64,000 nt of DNA from Enterobacter asburiae. Lineage in GTDB: Bacteria; Pseudomonadota; Gammaproteobacteria; Enterobacterales; Enterobacteriaceae. Every line of letters begins with the position of its first letter. Within the stretch, counting starts at the first letter, position 1. The notes under the pieces were generated by a model, which had not been told where the DNA came from, searched no databases, and saw only the letters and a list, made by a program, of their open reading frames with translations. The stretch spans positions 1,116,001 to 1,180,000 of the forward strand of contig NZ_AP019632.1 of assembly GCF_007035645.1 (NCBI RefSeq), given 5' to 3'. Both the position numbers and the translations under genes were made by a program. This document shows positions 43,841 through 52,520 of this stretch, in pieces.

Positions 43841-44542
43841 CTGAACGGACCGGCACAGCTCTCTCTGCCACTCTATCTCCCTGACGACGAAACTTTCGCG
43901 AGTTTCTGGCCGGGTGATAACCCCTCTTTACTGGCTGCACTGCAAAACGTGCTGCGCCAGGATCACAGCGGATACATCTATATCTGGTCACGCGAAGGCG
44001 CGGGGCGCAGCCATCTGCTGCATGCCGCCTGCGCGGAGCTTTCGGCGCGCGGTGATGCGGTAGGCTACGTGCCGCTGGATAAACGTACCTGGTTCGTGCC
44101 TGAGGTGCTGGAGGGAATGGAACATCTCTCGCTGGTCTGCATCGATAATATCGAATGCGTGGCGGGGGACGAGCCGTGGGAAATGGCGATCTTTAACCTC
44201 TACAACCGCATTCTTGAGTCGGGCAAAACCCGGCTGCTGATCACCGGCGATCGTCCGCCGAGACAGCTCAATCTGGGGCTGCCGGATCTGGCGTCTCGTC
44301 TGGACTGGGGGCAAATCTACAAGCTCCAGCCGCTGTCGGATGAAGATAAGCTTCAGGCGTTACAGCTGCGCGCAAAGCAGCGCGGGTTTGAGCTGCCGGA
44401 GGACGTGGGGCGCTTCCTGCTCAAGCGTCTGGATCGTGAAATGCGCACGCTGTTTGACACGCTCGATCAGCTCGATCGCGCCTCCATTACCGCCCAGCGC
44501 AAGCTGACCATTCCGTTTGTGAAAGATATTCTCAAGCTTTGA
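43841..44542 (+). CDS. hda: Hda, regulator of DnaA inactivation (CTG start)
   Basis: 233 residues when started at the CTG at 43841, exactly the revised E. coli length; the first ATG-type start would delete the N-terminus. TTGAGG lies 8 bases upstream. The N-terminal QLSLPL motif is the beta-clamp-binding sequence. The AAA+ domain has a Walker A variant [10 protein letters not shown], Walker [11 protein letters not shown], and sensor/box VII region [10 protein letters not shown]. Hda with the sliding clamp stimulates hydrolysis of DnaA-bound ATP and so prevents over-initiation. It follows uraA as in E. coli. Confidence 0.94.
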   Translation: MNGPAQLSLPLYLPDDETFASFWPGDNPSLLAALQNVLRQDHSGYIYIWSREGAGRSHLLHAACAELSARGDAVGYVPLDKRTWFVPEVLEGMEHLSLVCIDNIECVAGDEPWEMAIFNLYNRILESGKTRLLITGDRPPRQLNLGLPDLASRLDWGQIYKLQPLSDEDKLQALQLRAKQRGFELPEDVGRFLLKRLDREMRTLFDTLDQLDRASITAQRKLTIPFVKDILKL

Positions 44543-44550
44543 GTTTGTTC

Positions 44551-44632
44551 GCCCGGTGGCGGCTGCGCCTTACCGGGCCTACGAAAACCTGCCGCCCTTT
44601 GTAGGCCGGGTAAGGCGTAGCCGCCACCCGGC
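44551..44632. repeat. Paired REP elements (BIME-like) between hda and aminopeptidase
   Basis: GCCCGGTGGCGGCTGCGCCTTACCGGGC and its near reverse copy (GTAGGCCGGGTAAGGCG, then GCCGCCACCCGGC) face each other. They fill the gap between two convergent genes and reach the stop codon of the aminopeptidase. They probably act as the 3' end structure of both messages. Confidence 0.85.
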
Positions 44633-46056
44633 TAAAGATCTCCCATCAGGTGTTCCACCAGCATCGGGATCGGTCTTCCCGATGCCACGCTCCTGCCGCT
44701 CTCTCGCCACAGCGCCGTACCGCTGATATCCAGATGCGCCCACGGAATAGTCGGCGGGCAAAAGTGGTGCAGCAGCCACGCCGCCGACGCGCTGATTGCC
44801 GCATTGTTGGTCGGCGTGTTGCACAGATCGGCGATGGCGCTGTCGGTCTGTTTTTTCAGCCGCGCATCCAGCGGCAGGGACCATACTTCATCGCCACTCT
44901 GCTTACCCGCCAGCGTCAGCGCCGCACGCAGCGGTTCATTCTGCGTCATTAATCCGCTCAATTCATACCCAAGCGCTTTGACGACCGCACCGGTTAAGGT
45001 CGCCATATCAATAATATAGCGCGCCTGCGGATGGCGCTGGCTGGCCCAGGCGATGGCGTCCGCCAGCACCAGCCGGCCTTCGGCATCGGTGTTGTTGATT
45101 TCAACCGTGGTGCCGTTGCAGGCCGTCGCCACCGTTCCGGGCTGCATGGCGTCCGGGCCAATGGCGTTTTCCGCCAGCGCCAGCACGCCCATGATGCGCA
45201 CGGGCAGCGCCAGCTCTGCGACGGTCAGCATCAGGCCCAGCACGTTAGCCGCACCGCACATGTCGTATTTCATGGTGTACATGCCCGCGCCTTCCTTCAG
45301 CCACAGGCCGCCGGTATCAAAGGTTATGCCTTTTCCCACATAGCAGCGCACCGGGCCGTCGTTGACGCCGTCATAATGGATCGCCAGCAGGCGCGGCGGA
45401 CAGGTCGCCCCTTTGCCAACGGCGTGCAGCAGCCCCAGACCCTGCTCAGCAATAGCCTTTTCGTTTAGCACTTCGCAGCGCAGGGCGGGGAAGGCGGCAC
45501 AGAGCCTTTGCGCCTCTTCCACCACAAACTGCGGCGTGCATCGGTCGGACGGCATATCCGCCAGACGTCGCGCCGCGACCATGCCGCGGGCGATGGCCTG
45601 CTGCTGGCGGAAGACACCCTCCAGTTTTGCCTGCTGTTCCGGCAGGCAGAGGGCGGTGATGTGCGTAAGGCGCACCGCCGATTCATCCGTTTTCTTCAGC
45701 TTCAGGTCGCTTAGCCTGTGCGCCTGATTAAAGAGAAAACGCAGCACCTGCGCCAGCACCACATCGTCGATAGCAGTAACGTCCAGTATCAGCCCGGGGC
45801 TGACGGGCGAGGCCAGCAGCGGGCGCAGCGCCGTCAGCAATCCTTCGGTCAGGCTATCCTGCCAGAGGGCTTCCGGCAGCAGAGTGATCCGGGCAAACGG
45901 GGCGCAGCCAAAGCGGGTGTCAGCGATGCTGGCAGACTCGCGCATTTCCGCGACCAGCGCTGTTTCGGGCAAATGCGTACAGGAGGCGGACGCAATCAAA
46001 TGGCTTTGCGGAGCCGCGTCAGAAAGCGCGGTGATAAACTGATACGTGATCATCAT
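44632..46056 (-). CDS. M17-family leucyl aminopeptidase
   Basis: 474 residues. The family signature NTDAEGRL is at residues 322-329, with the metal/catalytic segments GKGITFDTGG (241-250) and KYDMCGAAN. It is a cytosolic dinuclear-metal exopeptidase that removes N-terminal residues from peptides. It differs from PepA and PepB in its short N-terminal domain and is a separate paralogue. Its ATG overlaps the stop of the upstream asparaginase-like gene by 4 bp (ATGA), so translation is coupled. Within the block its likely job is to process peptide left after the asparaginase-like enzyme acts. Confidence 0.92.
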   Translation of the reverse strand: MMITYQFITALSDAAPQSHLIASASCTHLPETALVAEMRESASIADTRFGCAPFARITLLPEALWQDSLTEGLLTALRPLLASPVSPGLILDVTAIDDVVLAQVLRFLFNQAHRLSDLKLKKTDESAVRLTHITALCLPEQQAKLEGVFRQQQAIARGMVAARRLADMPSDRCTPQFVVEEAQRLCAAFPALRCEVLNEKAIAEQGLGLLHAVGKGATCPPRLLAIHYDGVNDGPVRCYVGKGITFDTGGLWLKEGAGMYTMKYDMCGAANVLGLMLTVAELALPVRIMGVLALAENAIGPDAMQPGTVATACNGTTVEINNTDAEGRLVLADAIAWASQRHPQARYIIDMATLTGAVVKALGYELSGLMTQNEPLRAALTLAGKQSGDEVWSLPLDARLKKQTDSAIADLCNTPTNNAAISASAAWLLHHFCPPTIPWAHLDISGTALWRESGRSVASGRPIPMLVEHLMGDL

Positions 46057-47009
46057 GACTCCTCAATCGGCGCGCGGATCCGCGCGGCGTAGGCCTGCAT
46101 CCATTCATCGTCTACGGCGTAATAATGCGTTTTCTCCCGCAGGCGTTCGGTACGAAAAACGGTGAGGGGCTGGCGAGCCGTCGCCACCACAAACGAGAAG
46201 GTTTTGATGTTGGTGGCGGCCCCGAATTCGCCCCTGTTGTTCATGCACACCACGGAAAGATCGCCCGCGCGGCCAAAGCGCGACATCAGCTTATCTTCCA
46301 GCTCGAACACCACCGAATCCGCCGCCTGCTGGGGCGTCATACCCTGCGCCATGCGGCGGACAATTTCGTAGCTGGTGCAGCCTTTCATCAGATCTTCACC
46401 GACGCCCGTTGCGGTGGCCGCGCCGGTTTCACTGTCGCAGTAAAAGCCGGAACCAATAATGGGTGAATCCCCGAGTCGACCGCGTTTTTTCATGAACAGG
46501 CCGCTGGTGGAGGTGGCGACGCTCATTGACCCTTGTTTATCAAGGCCGATAATGCCGACGGTGTCATGCCCGTCGTAAGGGCTTAAGCCCTTATCCAGCG
46601 TTTCGCGGCAGCGTTTGCGGTAGTGCTGCATGGCGCGGTCAGTGAGCATAGTTTTGTCGGCAAAGCCCTGGCTCAGCGCCCATTCCCGCGCGCCCTGGCC
46701 GACCAGCAGGCTGTTGTAGCGCTGGCGGCTTAACGCATGCGCCACGCGCACCGGGTTGGCGATATCCACCAGGTTGCCCACGGCACCAAACGCCAGCGTA
46801 TCGCCGTCCATGTAGGCGGCGTCCAGCTCCACTTCGCCATTTTCGGTGGGCAGCCCGCCGTAGCCGACGGATTTATAAAACGGAAAGTCTTCGACGGCGG
46901 CGACGGCATCCACCACCGCTGCAGAGACCGGTTTACCCGCAGCCAGCGCAGACGCAGACTCCGTAACGCCTTCAAGCGCCATTCTCCAGGTCGCGATAAT
47001 TCCCCACAT
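46053..47009 (-). CDS. N4-(beta-N-acetylglucosaminyl)-asparaginase family Ntn hydrolase
   Basis: 318 residues of the asparaginase-2/T2 peptidase family. The autoprocessing site is in YDGHDTVGIIGLD: cleavage before Thr150 would free it as the N-terminal nucleophile. The alpha part carries GYGGLPTENGEVELDAAYMDG, and GRLGDSPIIGSGFYCD is the beta-subunit substrate loop. There is no signal peptide, so it acts in the cytosol. Members split GlcNAc-asparagine or isoaspartyl dipeptides. Its position next to a sugar PTS permease favours glycosylasparagine as substrate (inference). It begins 3 bp after the EIIC stop. Confidence 0.88.
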   Translation of the reverse strand: MWGIIATWRMALEGVTESASALAAGKPVSAAVVDAVAAVEDFPFYKSVGYGGLPTENGEVELDAAYMDGDTLAFGAVGNLVDIANPVRVAHALSRQRYNSLLVGQGAREWALSQGFADKTMLTDRAMQHYRKRCRETLDKGLSPYDGHDTVGIIGLDKQGSMSVATSTSGLFMKKRGRLGDSPIIGSGFYCDSETGAATATGVGEDLMKGCTSYEIVRRMAQGMTPQQAADSVVFELEDKLMSRFGRAGDLSVVCMNNRGEFGAATNIKTFSFVVATARQPLTVFRTERLREKTHYYAVDDEWMQAYAARIRAPIEES

Positions 47010-47012
47010 GCT

Positions 47013-48332
47013 TTACTCCTGTTTTGCAAGGGTGGTGTCGGTTTGCGTAACGGTGGCCATTTCCGCCGCGCGGTACTGTTTGTCCACGATACGCATAAAA
47101 GGCAGGTACAGCATGGCGCCAATCAGCAGGTTGATAAGCTGCATGACGCTGCCGCTCAGGTGTCCGGTAACGATAAAGCCGCTGATAACGGGCGGCAGCG
47201 TCCAGGGAATAAACACCCCGGTGGTGACGGCAACCGCGCCAATCTTCATCGCTACATACTGCACGGTGACCAGCACCAGCGGCACCAGGTTGAACGGGAT
47301 AAGCATGATCGGGTTCATGATCACCGGCAGGCCAAACAGGATCGGTTCGTTGATGTTAAACACCGATGCCCCGGCGCCGAGGCGCGCCACTTCACACATG
47401 TTTTTGCTGCGGGCGAAAATCAGCATCGCAATCACCAGCGACAGCGTGGCCCCTGCGCCGCCCATCCAGATCATGTCAAAAAACTGTTCGGTGATAATGT
47501 GCGGCGGCGTCGTGCCTGCCTGAATCGCGGCGATGTTGTCGGTCTGGTTCTCCATCCACAGCGGGCGAATGATGCCGTTGATCATCGAGCCGGAGTTAAT
47601 GCCCACTGACCACAGAATGGTGATGCTGAACACCGTCATCAGCGCGCCAAAGTAAGAGGTGCCGTAGTGGCGCACCGGCGTGGCAACCACTTCGTAAATA
47701 AACTGGTGGATGGTGTTGTAGTGGGTGTTTTCAAACACGATGCGGATACCGAGCACCAGAATCATCACCAGCAGGGCCGGGATCAGCGCGGCGAACGACT
47801 CCTGCACCGCCGGAGGCACGCCGTCCGGCATTTTGATCACCAGTTTTTTGCGCTTGAGCCAGCAGAACAGTTCCGTCCACAGCAGGGAACCGATCATCGC
47901 CACGAACAGCCCTTTGCTGCCAATCCACTCCACCGGAATGACGGTAATACCGCCGTTTTCCGCCACTTTGATAAAGGGCGTCAGGATGAGAAAGGCGACC
48001 AGCGCCAGGATACCGCAGGAGATGCGGTCTTCACCGTAGTGTTCCGCCAGGCGGAAGGCCACCAGGAAGCTGATGAACAGCGACATGGTGGAGAACACCG
48101 CGTTGAACGGGATTTCAATGATGGCGCTCCAGCTCTCACCAAAGGCCTGAGACATAAACTGCTGATAGGCTTGATTCGGGAACGACGAGATCACCAGCAG
48201 AATAGAGCCGACGATGATAAATGGCATGAATGACACGTAGGCGCCACGAATGGCCCCGAGATGACGCTGCTGAGCCGTTTTGGCCGCCAGCGGCATCAGT
48301 TTTGCTTCAAGAAATCCCAGAACATTGTTCAT
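47013..48332 (-). CDS. PTS EIIC, lactose/cellobiose (chitobiose) family
   Basis: 439 residues with about ten membrane segments, of the EIIC type of ChbC/CelB (FLEAKLMPLAAKTAQQRHLGAIRGAYVSFMPFIIVGS at the start; the NEPILFGLPVIMNPIMLIPF segment holds the conserved substrate-site residues). It carries no fused EIIA or EIIB domain, and none is encoded nearby, so it must borrow these from another system such as the Chb one. It leads a three-gene unit with the Ntn hydrolase and aminopeptidase, all within overlapping or near-overlapping starts. A CRP-like site lies 77 bp upstream. Confidence 0.92.
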   Translation of the reverse strand: MNNVLGFLEAKLMPLAAKTAQQRHLGAIRGAYVSFMPFIIVGSILLVISSFPNQAYQQFMSQAFGESWSAIIEIPFNAVFSTMSLFISFLVAFRLAEHYGEDRISCGILALVAFLILTPFIKVAENGGITVIPVEWIGSKGLFVAMIGSLLWTELFCWLKRKKLVIKMPDGVPPAVQESFAALIPALLVMILVLGIRIVFENTHYNTIHQFIYEVVATPVRHYGTSYFGALMTVFSITILWSVGINSGSMINGIIRPLWMENQTDNIAAIQAGTTPPHIITEQFFDMIWMGGAGATLSLVIAMLIFARSKNMCEVARLGAGASVFNINEPILFGLPVIMNPIMLIPFNLVPLVLVTVQYVAMKIGAVAVTTGVFIPWTLPPVISGFIVTGHLSGSVMQLINLLIGAMLYLPFMRIVDKQYRAAEMATVTQTDTTLAKQE

Positions 48333-48408
48333 TGTGAACTCCGTACAAGATTGAGGGGTGTTGTTTGTGTTATGTCTTAGGATTATCAGTGAAGCGCGGC
48401 GAGCGAAA

Positions 48409-48424
48409 GGTGAAATCGGTCACA
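48409..48424. promoter_or_regulatory. CRP-like site between EIIC and transposase-like regulator
   Basis: GGTGA-AATCGG-TCACA matches the CRP consensus at nine of ten bases with A-rich flanks. It lies in the 146-bp divergent gap, 77 bp from the EIIC start and 55 bp from the regulator start. It suits catabolite control of a PTS operon. Confidence 0.65.
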
Positions 48425-48478
48425 AAGCAATCGCTGATGTAATATAAATCTCATAAGATTGGTTCAGAGGATCCTGCG

Positions 48479-49303
48479 ATGGAAATTAAACTGCATGCTA
48501 ATGCCACCACGACGCCGCGCATCCGTCGCTATCTACAGCAGTCAGATAAAAGCGACAGGGAGCTGGCTACCGAGCTGGGTATTTCGGTCACTACCGTCAG
48601 GCGCTGGCGCAACCGCGAGCAGGTTTCGGATAATCACACGACGCCAAAAGTGATACACAAAGCATTGAGACAGGAGCAGGTTGCGCTGGTCAATGTCCTG
48701 CGGGATATCACTGGCGCCCCGCTGGACGAACTGCTGCAGATGGTCAATAGCGAACTCGGGATCGCCGTATCCCGCGCGACCCTGAACCGCTATCTCAAAC
48801 CGGCTTCGGTAAGGCAGAAGGGCGCGACGTTGCAGGGAAAAAAGGCGCTGAAGGCAGGTATCGTGCCGCAAAAACTCCTGTTACATCATCAGCCTCTGTC
48901 GCTGCATATGGACGATGGCGGGGAACAGCATCTGCTCTGCGCGCGTGAACCCGTGAGCGGCTGGTGCTACGCCCGGCTGTACGCGGGCATTTCTCCGCAG
49001 CTGCTGGCCCACTGGACGAATGACGCGCTGGCAGCCTGTCCGATGGATATTCAATCTGTTGAGACTTTTGGCTTCGAGGTGAAGCTTGAGGAGCGTAGTA
49101 CCACCGTGACAGCGCATCCACAGCAATACCGCGCCGTTCAGGTTGATCTACCGCTATGTGAAATCATCCCACGTCTGAACAGTGAGCCGGCAGGCGAGCT
49201 GTTGATCCAGCTGTGCGAATTTTACAACCGGGGAAAAGCGCAGAAAAAGCTGGGAGAGAGTACGCCGCAGGCCTTTCTGGAAGCGCTGCGGCATAAGGAC
49301 TAG
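48479..49303 (+). CDS. Domesticated IS481-type transposase-like protein, probable regulator
   Basis: 274 residues. The start (MEIKLHANATTTPRIRRYLQ) and the helix-turn-helix (residues 20-46, ELATELGISVTTVRRWRNRE) follow the pattern of IS481-family transposases, including the linker DNHTTPK. The remainder also tracks an IS481 transposase: LHMDD (142-146) in place of the first catalytic Asp, VETFGFE (194-200) where TDNGKEF is expected, and YNRGKAQKKLGESTPQAFLEAL (249-270) for the tail YNHQLPQSALGHRTPIQAL. The second Asp and the Glu are lost and the rve region is shortened, so it cannot transpose. No inverted repeats flank it. It is divergent from the PTS block and is likely its regulator. GAGGATCCTGCG precedes the ATG. 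Its stop overlaps the yfgD stop by 4 bp. Confidence 0.82.
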   Translation: MEIKLHANATTTPRIRRYLQQSDKSDRELATELGISVTTVRRWRNREQVSDNHTTPKVIHKALRQEQVALVNVLRDITGAPLDELLQMVNSELGIAVSRATLNRYLKPASVRQKGATLQGKKALKAGIVPQKLLLHHQPLSLHMDDGGEQHLLCAREPVSGWCYARLYAGISPQLLAHWTNDALAACPMDIQSVETFGFEVKLEERSTTVTAHPQQYRAVQVDLPLCEIIPRLNSEPAGELLIQLCEFYNRGKAQKKLGESTPQAFLEALRHKD

Positions 49304-49656
49304 AGGATCTCGAGCACGTCTTCCGGCGGGCGTCCAATGCGCGCCTGGCCGTTCGCCACCACTATCGGGCGCTCAATCAGCTTTGGATTTTCAACCATCG
49401 CCTGGATCAGCTCAGCCTCGGTGAGGCGGCTGTCATCCAGGTTAAGCGACTTATACAGATCTTCTTTCTGGCGCATCAGCTCTCTTGCACTGCCCATTCC
49501 CAGCATGTGCAGCAGCTGGCGGAGGGTTTGCGCGTCAGGTGGGGTGTCGAGGTACAGCACCACTTCCGGCTCAACGCCGTTAGACTTCAGCAGACTCAGG
49601 GTATCGCGGCTCTTGGAGCAGCGAGGGTTGTGATAAATTTTTACGGCGTCTGTCAT
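49300..49656 (-). CDS. yfgD: ArsC-family arsenate reductase-like protein YfgD
   Basis: 118 residues. The catalytic cysteine is Cys13 in YHNPRCSKSRDTL, and the arginine-rich site VENPKLIERPIVVANGQARIGRPPEDV is complete, so it may be a glutaredoxin-linked arsenate reductase. It is not next to other ars genes. In E. coli yfgD lies beside hda and bepA; the accessory PTS block is inserted between hda and this gene. Confidence 0.92.
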   Translation of the reverse strand: MTDAVKIYHNPRCSKSRDTLSLLKSNGVEPEVVLYLDTPPDAQTLRQLLHMLGMGSARELMRQKEDLYKSLNLDDSRLTEAELIQAMVENPKLIERPIVVANGQARIGRPPEDVLEIL

Positions 49657-49674
49657 GACGTGAATTCTCCTTTA

Positions 49675-51138
49675 TTACATCTTTTCGTACGGCTTAAAGC
49701 GCTGCTGCAGGCCGCGCAGCTGATCGATACGCGCGTCGTAACGGGCCTGCTGGAGGCTGCCGAGCTTGACCTGCGCGCTGGCGCTGCTGAGCGTGGAAAT
49801 CGCCTGATCGAGGCGGCCCACCAGGGCAAAACCTTCGGCACGCGCCGCCAGCTCCTGATCGCGGTTGCCGAGCTGGGCTTCCGCCTGAGCGAGCAGATCC
49901 CAGCCGTTTTGATCGTCTTTATTGTTAAAGGTATAGCGGTTCAGAATGGTCGCCGCTTCGCCAGGCTGACCGCCCTGTAAGTAAGCGTTCGCCAGGTTAA
50001 GCTGCAGCACCGGGTTGGTACGGACGTCTTTCGCCCCCTTCAGACGGTTAATCGCATCGGCCGTTTTCTTCTGGCCCAGATCGATATCCGTCGACAGATC
50101 GAGGTACCACGGGTTGTTCGGGTCTGCAGCCAGAAGCGGTTGCAGCGCTTTGCGCGCCTCGTCGTATTTGCTGGCTTCCATCGCCTGGAGCGCCTGACCA
50201 TACTGCGCGGCGTTTTTCTCACGCACGTTGCCTTTCGCCAGGGTATCCAGCAGGTCGCTGGTGAGCTGGTTACGCCCGGAATTGTACATCCCCAGCGTTC
50301 TCACCTTCGCCATGTAGAAATCCTGCGAAGACTGGACCACCACCGGACGCATCTGGTTGGCACGGTTACGCGCGTCCGACAGGCGGCTTTCCGGCAGCGG
50401 GTGGGTCAACAGAATTTCCGGTGGACGGGAAGAGTAACGCGCCTGATCGAGCAGTTTTTCCAGGAAGCTCGGCATGGCCTGCGGGTCAAAGCCCGAACGC
50501 TGCAGCACCTGAATCCCGATGCGGTCCGCTTCCTGTTCGTTTTGCTGGGTAAAGCTGATCATCCCCTGGCGCGTTCCCGCCAGCGTACCGGTCAGGGCCG
50601 CCATCCCGGCCTGCGGGCTGGCCATCGCCAGCAGAATGGAGCCCAGCGCGCCCACCCAGGTGAGGGGGGCGTTACGTTTCTGGTCTTCCATGGCGCGCGC
50701 CAGGTGGCGCTGGGTGACGTGCGAAATTTCGTGCGCCATTACCGAGGCCAGCTGGCTTTCGTTGTCGGAATAACGGAATAACGCCGAGTGCAGCACCACG
50801 TTTCCGCCAAAGAAGGCGAAGGCGTTGATTTCGTCGTTATTAATTAAATAGAAGTGGAAGGGCGTTTTTACCGAGTCGGCGTGCGAAACCAGGCGCATCC
50901 CCAGCCCGTTAATGTACTGTACCAGCAAAGGGTCGTTGATCAGCGGGGCGCTGCCGCGCAGCTGGCGAACATAGTAATCCCCCATTTGCATCTCTTGTCC
51001 AATAGAGAGCGTGCTTCCTGCTGTGGTGCCCATGTCCGGCAATGAATCGGACGAGTCAGCAAAAGCGGGCAACACCTGACCGACCGTCACCGCGGCAATC
51101 AGTGCTGCAACCAGTGTTTTTCTCAACTGCCTGAACAT
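49675..51138 (-). CDS. bepA: BepA, periplasmic chaperone/protease of outer-membrane assembly
   Basis: 487 residues, the E. coli length, from the ATG at 51138 ([16 protein letters not shown]); the open frame extends 48 codons upstream without a convincing start. A 27-residue signal peptide ends in AFA. The M48 zinc motif HEISH is in [15 protein letters not shown], and the C-terminal half is four or so TPR repeats ([23 protein letters not shown]). BepA promotes LptD disulphide rearrangement and degrades stalled BamA or LptD. It fits the BamB and BamC genes in the same window. Confidence 0.96.
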   Translation of the reverse strand: MFRQLRKTLVAALIAAVTVGQVLPAFADSSDSLPDMGTTAGSTLSIGQEMQMGDYYVRQLRGSAPLINDPLLVQYINGLGMRLVSHADSVKTPFHFYLINNDEINAFAFFGGNVVLHSALFRYSDNESQLASVMAHEISHVTQRHLARAMEDQKRNAPLTWVGALGSILLAMASPQAGMAALTGTLAGTRQGMISFTQQNEQEADRIGIQVLQRSGFDPQAMPSFLEKLLDQARYSSRPPEILLTHPLPESRLSDARNRANQMRPVVVQSSQDFYMAKVRTLGMYNSGRNQLTSDLLDTLAKGNVREKNAAQYGQALQAMEASKYDEARKALQPLLAADPNNPWYLDLSTDIDLGQKKTADAINRLKGAKDVRTNPVLQLNLANAYLQGGQPGEAATILNRYTFNNKDDQNGWDLLAQAEAQLGNRDQELAARAEGFALVGRLDQAISTLSSASAQVKLGSLQQARYDARIDQLRGLQQRFKPYEKM

Positions 51139-51359
51139 AACCACTGTCCTGTATGTTGGATGTGCTAATTTGACCGATGAACCGGCATAACGTTCATCTC
51201 TGCTGCTCTGCGAGTGTAGCCGTGTTACAGCATGAAGAAAATCCCATTCATCAGGCTTTTGCGGATTGCGATCGGGATACAAAAAGCGAAAGTCTTTTTT
51301 GTGACAGTTAGATACAATTCACCGTCTCACTCCCGCCATTCGATTCAGGGAAGGGTTGT

Positions 51360-52424
51360 ATGCTCGAAATGTTAATGCAGTGGTACCGGCGTCGGTTCAG
51401 CGACCCGGAAGCGATTGCTTTGTTGGTTATTCTGGTTGCCGGGTTCGGTATTCTGTTCTTCTTCAGCGGCCTGCTCGCTCCCCTGCTGGTGGCGATTGTG
51501 CTGGCGTACCTGCTGGAGTGGCCGACGGCGCGCCTGGAACACATCGGCTGTTCCCGCCGGTGGGCGACCAGCATTGTGCTGGTGCTGTTTGTCGGCATCC
51601 TGCTGCTAATGGCCTTTGTGGTAATGCCGGTCGCCTGGCAGCAGGGAATTAACCTGATCCGCGATATGCCCGGCATGTTGAATAAACTCTCTGATTTTGC
51701 CGCCACGCTGCCGCGCCGTTACCCGGCCCTGATGGATGCCGGGATTATTGACGCGATGGCCGAAAATATGCGCGCCCGCATCATGACGATGGGCGATTCG
51801 GTAGTGAAGTACTCTCTGGCCTCGCTGGTCGGACTGCTGACGCTGGCGGTTTACCTTGTGCTCGTGCCGCTGATGGTCTTCTTCCTGGTGAAAGATAAAG
51901 ATCAGATGCTCAACGCCGTGCGCCGTATTCTGCCGCGCAACCGCGGGCTGGCAGGGCAGGTCTGGGAAGAGATGAACCAGCAGATCACCAACTACATTCG
52001 CGGCAAGGTGCTGGAGATGATTGTCGTGGGGGTCGCCACCTGGATTGGCTTCCTGATTTTCGGCCTGAACTACTCGCTGCTGCTGGCGGTGCTGGTGGGG
52101 CTGTCGGTCCTGATTCCGTACATCGGCGCGTTTGTGGTGACCATTCCGGTTGTTGGGGTCGCGCTGTTCCAGTTTGGGCTGGGGACAGAGTTCTGGAGCT
52201 GCTTTGCGGTGTACCTGATTATTCAGGGCCTGGACGGTAACCTGCTGGTACCGGTGCTGTTCTCCGAAGCGGTGAACCTGCATCCGCTGGTGATTATCTT
52301 GTCCGTGGTGATTTTCGGCGGGCTGTGGGGATTCTGGGGCGTGTTCTTTGCGATTCCGCTGGCGACGCTGATTAAGGCCGTGGTCCACGCGTGGCCGGAT
52401 GTGCCGGCGGTGGAAGAGAAGTAG
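51360..52424 (+). CDS. perM: PerM (YfgO), AI-2E family membrane protein
   Basis: 354 residues with eight membrane segments, of the AI-2E transporter family (UPF0118). The sequence tracks E. coli PerM almost throughout (VILVAGFGILFFFSGLLAPLL at the start). The substrate is not established. It is divergent from bepA, and the 221-bp gap between them holds both promoters; I saw no clear operator there. Confidence 0.95.
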   Translation: MLEMLMQWYRRRFSDPEAIALLVILVAGFGILFFFSGLLAPLLVAIVLAYLLEWPTARLEHIGCSRRWATSIVLVLFVGILLLMAFVVMPVAWQQGINLIRDMPGMLNKLSDFAATLPRRYPALMDAGIIDAMAENMRARIMTMGDSVVKYSLASLVGLLTLAVYLVLVPLMVFFLVKDKDQMLNAVRRILPRNRGLAGQVWEEMNQQITNYIRGKVLEMIVVGVATWIGFLIFGLNYSLLLAVLVGLSVLIPYIGAFVVTIPVVGVALFQFGLGTEFWSCFAVYLIIQGLDGNLLVPVLFSEAVNLHPLVIILSVVIFGGLWGFWGVFFAIPLATLIKAVVHAWPDVPAVEEK

Positions 52425-52441
52425 TTTTTGTGCGGCCTGAT

Positions 52442-52478
52442 GCCCTCACTCTGACCCTCTCCCGCGAGGAGAGGGGGA
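52442..52478. repeat. CT-rich intergenic repeat, short copy
   Basis: GCCCTCACTCTGACCCTCTCCC followed by GAGGAGAGGG is a shorter relative of the element at 16667-16762. It lies right after perM, before the perM/bcp terminator. Confidence 0.65.
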
Positions 52479-52486
52479 AAACATTA

Positions 52487-52514
52487 AAAACGGCAACCTG
52501 GGTTGCCGTTTTGC
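52487..52514. terminator. Bidirectional terminator between perM and bcp
   Basis: AAAACGGCAAC / GTTGCCGTTTT forms an 11-bp stem with a 4-nt loop and A/T runs on both sides. It lies between the convergent perM and bcp genes. Confidence 0.88.
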
Positions 52515-52520
52515 TGTTTA

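Noticed and set aside
48479..49303. An active insertion sequence of the IS481 type
   Set aside because: The DDE residues are lost, no terminal inverted repeats or target duplication could be found nearby, and the gene overlaps a conserved neighbour only at its stop codon.
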